The translations under genes were made by a program, and so were the position numbers. A stretch of DNA of 64,000 nt, from the NCBI GenBank assembly GCA_963978545.1, contig OZ021724.1, positions 27,889,933 to 27,953,932 on the forward strand. The letters run 5' to 3'. Every line of letters starts with the position of its first letter. Within the stretch, counting starts at the first letter, position 1. The notes under the pieces were generated by a model. It had not been told where the DNA came from. It did no database searches and worked only from the letters and a program-made list of their open reading frames with translations. Below, one piece after another: positions 35,205 through 47,200 of this stretch. This stretch comes from Linyphia triangularis (Eukaryota > Arthropoda > Arachnida > Araneae > Linyphiidae).

Positions 35205-38200
35205 CTAAAAGAAACAATATCTTTATATTAATGCAAATCTTTAATGTTAGAAAATTAAGTGTCAGAAATATTTTTATACATTGAGTTATAAAATATAGTT
35301 TCATTGTAGAAACAAATTAGTTAATAGCATTTTATAATGTTAAAGATATTGTTCCAGTTATCTCTTAAAACTAATATATTAACAAAGTACTTAAGATGCT
35401 GTATTTAAAGTAAAAGCAACAAATCATACAATTGCTCGAGAACAATGATTAATATATGAATCCCTTAAAAAGAGTATTTTAGTACCTTCCAAGAGTATTT
35501 TAACAATGCACAATTAAGTTTGTTGACAAAAAAAAGTAGCCTTAATAATATTTAGAAAGAAATCATACAAGGATGAATTTCAAATTTGAGACATGTTTGA
35601 TGTCTGACAAAAAAAAAAATTATTTAGAAATTTAATAGCCTGTGGGCTTAAGATGTTTATTTCTAAAAATTCCAACAATTAAGAGTTACGATACATAATA
35701 TTATAAGAATATGCCTTAAGCTTTTTTTTAAATAAAATTTTAACAAAGAGCATCCCCAGAAAAAAGTTTGTCCCAAACATTGAAGTCAAATTTCTTTTTC
35801 ATATTTTACCAATTTCCAATATATAAAATAACTTTGAAGAACCTATGTATTTTAAAAATCTATATTGTAATAAACATGTAAAATACCTTTGAATTTTTTT
35901 AAAAAAATTCTAGTATATATTAATTATTTTGTATTGTCCGAGAGGAAAGTAGCATCTGTTACCAAAGATAATCAATCATATTCAAAATTACTCAGTAGAT
36001 GCAGCTATCATTTTTTCATATTACTTTTATGATTCAATATGTGAAAGAAATCATTTTGAATTAAAATCTTGAACTGATGGGATACTGGAAGGACTTTTGT
36101 GTTTTGATAAGGCGAGTAATTTTTTTTTTTTTTTTTTTTTTTTTTGTGTTATCAACTTTTTAAAGTTAATTAGTGTAGCTTTATTAACTGCTTGACATGT
36201 ATTAAGTAACTCTGTGAACTATATTTGAGCCATGCTGTCTTCTAAAAAGTTTACACATGGTTGTGAAAAAAAATGAACAATATTAAATTGTCAGGTCTGT
36301 TACCTGTTCAATGATTTTACAAATGAGAGATATAAAACCTATTTATACTATTTGAATACACACAGTATAGCATCTTTTTTATACATTTTAGAGAAAAGTT
36401 ACACTAATAATCATAAGATAAAGTAACACACCTGACATTTTTTAATATAAATAAAACATGAAATATTCTCTAATACAAAACTAGGAAATAAATTTCAATT
36501 TTAGACTAATCACCTATTATATAGGCTGATATACTAATTCAAAAAGCTGTAATTTTAAATGAAAGTTTTTAACATTTGTTCAGTAACAGACCTGACATTT
36601 TTTTTGTTTCTTATAAGAGCCCCACTTGACATTTTTTAGTTTCTTATAAGAACCCCAAAGGCCTAAATTTTAAATTTAATCTTGCTACTGGCTTTGAAAA
36701 CATGTATAAAACATGTGCAAGAACTAATGCAAACCACCAACAGTAGTAATTTTAATTTTATTTCAAAACCATTTCAAAAAAGCCTCAAATTTGTAAACCA
36801 CCCATAAATCAATATATAGCTCTATACGCAGGCTGATTGATGGTAAATGTATTTATTAAATAGTTTTAGAGAGTTGCATTTTGATGTCTTGCAATAATGA
36901 CAAAATCTGTTAAACAACCAAGCAATATTCTTGCATTTACATTTTTAAAAAATTATTGACACTGTACTTGAAGTCTAAATTTACAAATTTCCCACAGCAC
37001 AAATTTCATTAATCCACAAATGTCTTTGCGCAAATGCACACTGATACATAAAACATGACTTTAATTTATGGAACAATCCATTGACATTTTGTTAGATACA
37101 ATCTATTCAGAAACACTTTATATACTTAATCTACACTTAAAAACATATATACTTGAAAATTTACTTACATGAAACTGCTAAGAATTTGTTTTGTATCATC
37201 ATTCACTCTGGAATTAGCAAAACTGATGCTGGAACAGTACAGAGCAACCCATGCACACCATTTAAGCTATAAATAGAATCACTTATTTAAAAACAGATTT
37301 ACCAAGGATTCAAAATATATTGAGCAATAGATAGATGGTACTAACGTCTAAAAAGGCTCTACTTATAGTTGTTTAATATTAACCTCATTCAATGGCAAGT
37401 TAAATATAACGTAATAAATGTCATCAACAAAAAATAAAGTAACACAAATATAAAGATACTTGTGTACTATCACAACTTCCTAGGCAAATGTCGGAAAATT
37501 TAGATAAAACACCAAATTCTATTAGCCAGACAGTATTACTGTGAAGTAGAGGTGGACTTTGGGGTTGATTAAGAAATAATTTATTTTAGGTTATTGGAGT
37601 TCTGAAGCACCCAAAAGGAGATTTTGTGGCTAAGATAGTTTAAGTAATTGCTCAACGAGGATACCAGCTTTTTTATGGGTGTAAATTAGTCAAAGTCAGA
37701 AAAATAAATTTGATTTTTTTTTTTTTTTACTAAAGCATGTTCAAGGTTAATTTATTTATTTTTAAATTTTTTTTTTTTTTTTTTTTTTTACGTCAACTAC
37801 CTAATGTTTACGCAAATTGGGAAAAAATTTGAAGATCCTGATAGTGCAATATTAAATTTTGTTATTGCACTAGACCAAAAGAAATGCTTGACGTTTAGAA
37901 AATTATTATTTGTGGGCATTTCATGAGAAAGAACTAAGACTAAATTCTATTTTGACATAATGTCCACCTAAAAAAAAAACCTGATATGTACAATCTTCAA
38001 GTAGATATTTTGAATGAATCACCCTCCTCTAAAACTAAAGAATCTGATAATCAACTTGAAGGTTTATTTCCACCACCAAAAATAAAGGTAAACATAATTG
38101 AAATAACACATTAAAAAATGTAAATTGATTAATACATTTAATTTAATGTATTCTTACTTTCATCATTAAACCAAACATACTGCAAAACATGCTGAGAACA

Positions 38201-41200
38201 TTCATGTAATCAGGTATTGGATCATCACTGGGCCCTCCAACATTCGAATTGGCTGTCGGTAACTTGTATCTGAAATATATATATATGCTTTAGTTTAATG
38301 GGTCATTTACAAAAAAATATTACAAATGGTATCCTTTTGAGTTAAAACATATTTATCTTTTTCTCTTTTAACTTTATAGTATCTATTTATCTTGTAAAAG
38401 AGAGCACATTCTTAAGATATGATTTCTTTAAATTGAAAAACAAACACAACAAAAACAACAATTTATGTAAATTACTTATCAATTGCTTAAATGTCCTGGT
38501 CCCTTTACAAAAATTCTAAATTAATAGTAATGATTTTGTATAAGAAAAAAAAATATTTGTTATTACTAGGGTTCCCACTCAAATCATAGAATGAAAATCA
38601 ATGACTTTTCAGGACCTATATATTGTTTCTAATGACCTTTGAAAAATTGTTTTCAGGCACCATGTCTATATATAAACATTTTTAATAAAGTTTATTCTAC
38701 CAAAAAAGTTAAAAGTTGGTGCATGTGTAATACATATAATGTGCTACATATTGATCAAATTTTACTCCCAAACGGTGAAATGTCACATCCGTGAACATCA
38801 CCACTTACTATTTTGACTTTTACCAGGGTAATATTTTATAAATTAAACAAACTTAAAATTCTTTAGGGTAAATTTTTAGGTTAAGAAAATGCCCTAGAAC
38901 ACATTTCTAACACTTATAAGTCAATTTTAAGTTTTATGTTAATTTTACTTTAATTTTTATGCCTGTAATCAGGGCAATAGGTCACATCCGTGGACACCCC
39001 AAAAAGTGTCATTAAATCCTTGCAGTTGGTAGTAATATACTGTTTTAATAAAGAAATTAGGTGTTAAGCAGATGTTTGGTTTAGATGCAAAGAACAAGCT
39101 ACATACTAAGTAATTTATGAATAGTTTTATCAAATTATTGGACTTGACAGAAAAAAGGTTGAGATGAGATGTCACATCCGTAGTGAGTAGCAGGGATTTG
39201 AGAAAAAAAAAGTTCTAGTAGACATGATCTATAAGATCCTGTGAGAAAAGTTATTTTTACATTTATATTGAAGAATAGTGTTACTTTTTACATTTATATT
39301 GAAGAACAGTGTTACTTTTTACATTTATATTGAAGAACAGTGTTATTTTTAACTTTATATTGAAATATAGTGTTATTTTTACATTTATATTAATGAATAG
39401 TGTTATATTTACATTTATATCAAAGAATAGAGTTATTTTTACATTTATGTTAAAGAATAGTGTTATTTTTACATTTATATTAAAGAATAGTGTTATATTT
39501 ACATTTATATTGAAGAATAGTGTTACTTTTTACATTTATATTGAAGAACAGTGTTATTTTTACATTTATATTGAGATATAGTGTTATTTTTACATTTATA
39601 AAGAGGAATAGTTATTTTCACATTTATATTAACGAATAGTGTAATTTTTACATAATATAGAGGTTGCCAATATAACTTGAACACCCAGACAGTGACGAAC
39701 TATCCCTCTAAAAGAAACATTTGCCACAGGGTTGATGGTTGGTTGGTTGCTTGGAATTTACTGGAGCAAGGGCAACGCTGGGGCCAAGCTGCGCCGAACA
39801 AAATGTTAGTCTGACCAAATAAAAACTTAAAAAGTTTTATGACACTAAAGGTGGCAAGAACCACTTTGAGAGAAAAACAAAGCTAAAGACACTTAAAAAG
39901 AAATAAAAGGTCATAAAAAAAGCATGATTATAACTTGGACAAGTATCCTGTGTAATTTAAAAACAGAAAAAGGGATGAATGAGGTGGATGACTTAAAATA
40001 TCAGATAAAATAGGTGATGAGGTGTTAAAAAACCGACGATAAAAAGATTTTAAAAGAGGACACGATGTTAAGATGTGACTAATGCTAAGGGGTTGTCGAC
40101 AATGCTGGCAAACTGGAGCAGTTTCGCCCAACAATAAGTGTCTGTGTGCGAGTCTTGAATGGCCGATTCGAAGTCGTGTAAGCAGTACATCATTCCGTCT
40201 GCATGGCAATGACGGAAGAAATTAGATAGTTGGATGTGCTTTAAAAAGCTTGTTGTTAGTTTGCCTACTCCAATCTTCGCTCCATTCCTTCCACACGATG
40301 CCTCGCACACACTTACGAAGGTCATCGTAAAGGATGCGGATGTTAAAAGGTGACGTGGCAGTTTTAGCTGCTTGGTCAGCCAGTTCATTACCAGCAATTC
40401 CTACGTGGCCAGGTATCCAACAAAAAGTAATACTAAAACCACGAAGTTTGAGTTTTTTATGAATGCTAAAAATAAGTGATGTTAAACATTGCCTTTGACA
40501 GTCTGATGATAAAAAGGCTAAGACACTTTGGGAATCCATGTACAAAATAAAATTACCAACTGATTGATGGGAGATGAATTTTAAAGCTTTGTATAAAGCT
40601 AATGACTCCGCAGTAAAAATAGAAACTAAAGATGGTAATGAGAAACTAACAGTATCGGGGCCACACACAAAGGCACAGCCAACATGGCCAGGTGATTTAG
40701 AACCATCCGTGTAAATGGCGGTATGGTTTCTGAAGTGATGACGATGAAACTTAAAAACATGTTGATAAATAAATGGGTCAGTGCAAGATTTATTATACCC
40801 ACTAAAAACAGGTAAAATTGATAAATTCATTTTCCTCCATGGTGCAACAATAAAAGAAGGACGCTCAGCGACTTCTATGGTGTGAAGAGGTGTGCCATTC
40901 AGTGAGTTCCTCATGCGAACCCCAAAAGTTGGGATGCAAGATGGGCGATTACTAAAAAGGCAATCAAATGAATTGTCTAAAAGGGAATCTTGTAATGGAT
41001 GATCTGGATGACTTAAGATGCGGTAATATAACCGAAGAGACAGCAAACAGCGTATAGAAGCCAAAGGTGGTTCATGGCACACATTATTGAGGCTTTTAAC
41101 TGGCGAGGTGCGAAATGCTCCGGAACAGATTCTTATAGCTTGATTGTGGATTGGTTCGAGCTTGCGCAACACAGATGGACGTGCAGAGCCAAAAACGGCA

Positions 41201-44200
41201 CATCCATAGTCCAATCTGGAGCGAATTACAGCTCGATAGACATTCAACATGGAGGTTTTGTCCGCTCCCCAAGATGTATTGGAGAGAACCTTCAATAAGT
41301 TGAGCTTTTTGTCGCAAGACAATCGCAAATGCTGAACATGAGGTGAGAATGTAAGCTTCTTGTCAAATATCAGTCCGAGAAACCTTACTGTATCAACGAC
41401 ATCAATCCTGGTTGCTCCCAGATAGATGTGTAGTTAATAGGACGGCTACATAATAAAGTTACTACAGGCTTAAATTGATTCTTGAAATTTAATTAAATCT
41501 TAAATTTTATATTTACAAGTTTATATACAACTATTTACAATTAATGATCAATTTAAATCAGTTCAACCAGCATCGCTTTTAAAGGCATGCTTGAAGCTAC
41601 TGCTGGGGCATCAGACCGATGGCATCTGAAGAATCTGGTTTCTTGCGGTGGCTTTTATGCAGTTCCACATTTACATATCTCGAAATTTGGGCACGCAATA
41701 TTTTAACACGACCCATACGGCACACTGGTGAGAAACGCTGTAGCACAGATCACGATGATCGAACTCAAACGCACTAGCTTCCTTTCGTTCGAGTGGCAAC
41801 ACTTTCTTTGGTGGGTGTTTCACTAGGAATGCACGGTTTTAACTTCCATTTTGAACGGCAGAATCCTTACGATTTGGTTTAAGCGGTTCTTTGCTTAGCA
41901 TGCACTTAATTCTGCATGTTCATGCTTTGCGGTAGAACTTCCTGAAAGCGTTTCATGGAGTTAAAAACGGTGAGTTATTTTATTTACTTTTCGTGAATTG
42001 TAGTGCCGCTACAGATGTATGGGTCATGACGCAGATTTCGTCGTCGACAGAAGTGAACACAGGATGTCTTTTGAACTGAGAAGCTAAAACCATTTTCAAC
42101 ACTCCATTTAGTTAAGCGAGAAACCGCAGCTTGAAGTTGTCTTTCTATATACCTCATATCTTTGCCTTGACATTGAATGCTCAGGTCATCCACATACAAG
42201 TTACACTGTACAGATATCTGCAATTGATTTAATATGCCATTGATTTTGATCGCAAAAAGAGTAACGCTGAGGACACTACCCTGAGGAACACCTTCTTCTT
42301 GGATAAAAGGATCCGAGAGAGAAGATCTGATGCGAACCTGAAATTCTCGCAGAGCCAAAAAATTTTGAATAAAAACTGGGAGATTACCCCGAAACCCTAA
42401 AGAATATAGATCTTGGAGTGTACCATATCGCCAAATGCAATCATACGCCTTTTCCATGAAAAAAAATATAGAAACCAAATGGTTTAAATCGCAAAAAGAG
42501 TAACGCTGAGGACACTACCCTGAGGAACACCTTCTTCTTGGATAAAATGATCCGAGAGAGAAGATCAGATGCGAACCTGAAATTCTCGCAGAGCCAAAAA
42601 ATTTTGAATAAAAACTGGGAGATTACCCCGAAACACTAAAGAATATAGATCTTGGAGTGTACCATATCGCCAAATGCGATCATACGCCTTTTCCATGAAA
42701 AAAAATATAGAAACCAAATGGTTTTGGCGCAGAAACGCACGGCGAATCTGCGTTTCAAGGCACAAGATGTTATCCACTGTTGACCTAACTATTCTGAAAC
42801 CACTTTGAAACGGTGAAAGCACACTATTTGTCTCCAAAATATAAGTCAGACGGGAATTTAATCCAAAACCTTACAAAGGCAATTTGTAAGAGCAATTGGT
42901 CTGTAGTTACAGGGATCAGTTGAGTCTTTCCCGGGTTTTGGAAAAGGGATGACAATGGCTCGTCTCCAAGACAAAGGAAAAGCATGTTCTTCCCAAATGC
43001 GATTATAAAGTCGCAAAAGAACCAGAAGAGATTGACGAGAAAGGTGTTAGAGCATTAGGTATGAAATTCCATCAGGACCAGGTGCAGTTACTCTAGTTTT
43101 GTGAAGATGGCGCGACAACTCTTGTTCTGTAAAGTTACAGTTATAGGCGAGATCCGAATTTGAGTGGAAATTAATGCGGTGGGATTCAGCCTGATGTTTT
43201 ATACGTAAAAAATCTGATGAATACGTGGCAGAACTGGATGCTGATGAGAAAGCATGTGCAATGACATTCGCTATCTCAACAGTATCTGAGATCTGGTTTC
43301 CATTCTGCAACACGAATGAGATGGAATGGTCAGAATACAATCCCATCGTCTTCCGGACTCGGTCCCATAATTGTTTTGATGGGGTGGCGGATGTTATGCC
43401 AGAAACATGCTTTTCCCATGACTCTTTTTGGCTTCTGCGACGAACACGTCTAGCGGTGGCTTTTGCTAGTTTAAATTTTACAAGGTTTTCAGAAGTGGGG
43501 TGCCTACGAAATGCACTCCAAGCCTTTCTACGTCTCTTGTGGGATGCCTTGCACTCTTGATTCCACCACGGTTTGGGTTGCCTCGGTAGTTTTGATGATA
43601 CAGGAATAGATATGCGAGCAGCTTCCATAATGGCGTCAGTAACAGACGTTACGGCTTCGTTGATATCACCTTGATTCACCATCTCTTCGGACAAACAAGC
43701 AGATGAAGAAAACAAATCCCAATCTGCTGCTTCGTATCTAAAACGAAGAGGGTGGACAGTAGGGATGTTATTACCAGCAGATTGAACACATAGAGGGAAG
43801 TGATCACTGAAACGGATCATTTACTACATGAAATGTCCATAAGGGCAGGAGAGATGGTGAACACAAGGCAAGGTCAATAGCATGGAATGTCCTCGATGGG
43901 GCATGGAAGTAAGTATTTTGCCCATTATTTAAAAGGCATAAGTTGTAGTCTTCAATCACCTTTTCTACTTGACTTCCTCGAGCATTAACATCTGGGCTAC
44001 CCCAAAGAGGATTATGCCCATTAAAGTCGCCAACTAAGATGAAAGGAGATGGAAGCTGATCGTATAGCCTGTTGAGATCTGCTTGTTGAATTGTCTCATT
44101 AAGGTGTAGGTAAATTGAACAGACGGTGATGAGAGTCTTTATATTGACTCTAACAGCTATGGCTTGCAAGGGTGTTAAGAGCGACAGCGGAACAAATGGT

Positions 44201-47200
44201 AAGTTTTTAGAGACGAAAACAGCAACACCACCGTTGGCTCTATCACCGCTGGTGCAGTCCTTTCGAAGAGGACTGTACCCCCTAATGAGAGAGCTCTGAT
44301 TTGGCTTCAAAAGAGTCTCTTGCAGACATATACATGTAGGCTGGTACTGATCAATAAGAAGCTTTAAATCAACCGAGTTGTGGTAGAATCCATGACAATT
44401 CCACGAGAGGAGACTACTGGCCATTATTTAGGTTTGGGGGGGATAAAGGTTGGTAAGGACTCGAGATTTTGATAGAAGTTGTAGTGGGGTTTCCAGCCCC
44501 TTATCAACTTCCATTTCACCCATTTCATTTGCATCTGGACTAGTGATTGAAATCACTGGTCTGATAATTTTTGGTTTTTTATTTGAAGTTTCAGATATAG
44601 GTTGAGTTCTTGATAGCGGCCCGGGTTTTTTAGTTTGAGTAGTTATTGTAAGTGTAGATGGCTTTGAAGGAGGAACATTGTTTTTATTTGCTTCTTTGGT
44701 TTTTTTAGGGCTAGATGACAACTTATTTGAAACTTGGGTAGGTTTTCTGTTGATTGAAGAGCAGAACCCTGAGTTGGCACACAGGTTTGTACACCAACTA
44801 AGCGAGTAGTTATCTTGGCGGCTGTTGAATAAGAGATACCTGGCTTTGGGAGTGAAATAGTTACTTGTTTTTTGGCTTCATAATATGATAATTTTTGTGT
44901 TACTCTCACTTTTTGAATTTCTTTTTCTTCTTTCCATTGAGGGCAATCTCTTGAGTTGGCAGAGTGATCGCCAGAACAATTCAGACACTTGAGTGGAAGA
45001 GAACAGGAAATAAATGAATATCCAGTATTAGCACTTCTCGAACAGGTCTCTTCACTGTGACAAGAGTTTTTCGAGTGGCCGAATTTTTGACAGTGAAAGC
45101 AACGTAGTGGATTTGGGATATATGGACGGACTGGGCAGTTGAGATAACCAGCTTTTATTTCTGTTGGGAGATCTACTTTATTAAAGGTTAAGATGAGATG
45201 TTTAGTGTTGATAATTTTGTCGTCTCTTTTTATGGTGATTCTTTTCACTTCAGTTACACCTTGCGAAGCAAGTTCTGCCTGGATTTCAATTTCATTCACA
45301 TGAATAAGATTAGATTGTGAGATGACGCCTTGGGACGAATTTAAACTATTATGGGGAGAGACTGTGATACAAATATTGCCCATTTTTGTTGCTTTAAGGA
45401 AGTTTGTAGATTGTATTTGTGAAGCTGTTTGAATGAGGTAATCGTCTGATTTGAGTTTTTTTTTACAGATTTTGGGTTGCCACAAATGCCTTGCAATCCC
45501 TTTTCAATAAAAAAGGGAGACATTGTGCCGAGTACATGTTCAGGAGAAGTGATTATTAGGTATCTAGGTTGATAAGATTGTTGAATAATTGCTTGAGGAT
45601 TAAGGCCTCCTGTGGGGCACGAAAGAGTAGGGAAATCCATCATAAAAAATCATAGAAAAACACTCAACGCACGCCTCCACCCACCACCGAGCCCAACGAG
45701 GATAGTAGCCACAGGCTTACTAGGAGGTGATGCGCGAGGTCGTCCCAAACACTCGAACTAAAGTTCCGAAAGGTTTTAGCGCCTTTTGGTACTTCAAGCA
45801 CTTGGTTCTTGTCCTTGAGCAGTCGGCAACAAGAAGTGTTCCGGTACCACCAGCCGATTGACAAGAGTCGGACCGAACTCTGCCTCCCGTTTCGGCTGAA
45901 GCGTGGGCCAAAGGGAACGCAGCAGCGTCCTCAGGAAACTAAACCCTGTCCTGATGTAGGACGCCACAGGAACCCCAGGATCCCATTTTCCCGCCTTACG
46001 GGTCTCCGCACACGGCAAACGTGCAGGCCACAGGGGTCAAAGTGACAAAATAAAAATATATAGGATTTTTTTTAAAAAATATAGGACAATTTAAAACATC
46101 AAATAACTGCACACAGTTGCTACTAAACTTAAAAATTAACTCGTTATACATTTAAATACTCGTTATATTGTATTTAAGAGAATAGAAAACACACCTTTGA
46201 AAAAAAGAAATCGCCTGATCCTGAATATGTCCTCCATTATTGCCTCAATATTTCTTCCCTAAATCAACTTTTATTAATTACATTATTTGTCATCTTGAGT
46301 CTTTTGCTTCCAGCGTCTATAACTGCTTGAACAGCTCCAATTTCTTAAAGTATTTTCTTTTTAAACCTGTTTGCAGTCTTTTGTTGGTTCAATGGGAATT
46401 GGAAAAATGGGAGATTTAGCGCCGAATGTGGTGAACCAGTTACTTGGTTTTCCGGAAACCCTAGTGACCGTTTGGATTTGACAACACAACGTATTGACGT
46501 CATTTTCAATTTTGGCGACTTTTATGAAAAAATCGTGGCTAATATTCCGAATCCGGGACCGATTCTGCGCCAAGGTTATTTTAGCCAAAAAAATGACAGC
46601 CATGCCATTTTTTAAGAGCAAGAGAATTGCCTATGGTTGCCATAATTAGGCGCGATTTGGTGTAAACAATTTGTGGCGCACAATCCGTATCGGATTTGGA
46701 ATAAAAAAAATCGCCATCCGACATCATACAGTAAATTTTAACTCTTTTGTTTTCTTCATCTATTATTGACTGAGCACTCAAAATGTTCTTTAGTAGTCCT
46801 GCAAGTTAATCACAAGTTGTTTTTATCCGTTTTTCTCGAGTCAATAGTTTTGTTGCTGCATCTCTGTATTATGACCAATTAATTTACTACGTTGAAGGAG
46901 AAAACAAATCAGAAATTCAAAACCGCGTGCTACGGAAAAGTTCACATGTTTACATTTTACAACTCCCGCCGGTCTAGTAGAGTTGAGTTGTAGGTTATGC
47001 AGCACGTGACATCACAAGAGAAAAAATTACAAATGTCGCTTTTGTCAGGACTTTTTCACCTACCATCGCGCCAAAGAATCCGAAATATAAAAAATGGCAA
47101 TGAACTGCGCTATTATTACGAATTCGAAGAAAATATAGATCGAATCAATATAGAAATATAGGATATATAGGACAATTCTAAAATATAGGACAATATAGGA

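Noticed and set aside
39309..39581. 90-codon frame with repeated [10 protein letters not shown] text
   Set aside because: It is the 30-bp minisatellite translated, since the period is a multiple of three.
46361..46781. Two overlapping minus-strand frames inside the hAT-like element, considered as transposase
   Set aside because: No transposase motif or zinc finger could be identified, so no function is assigned.
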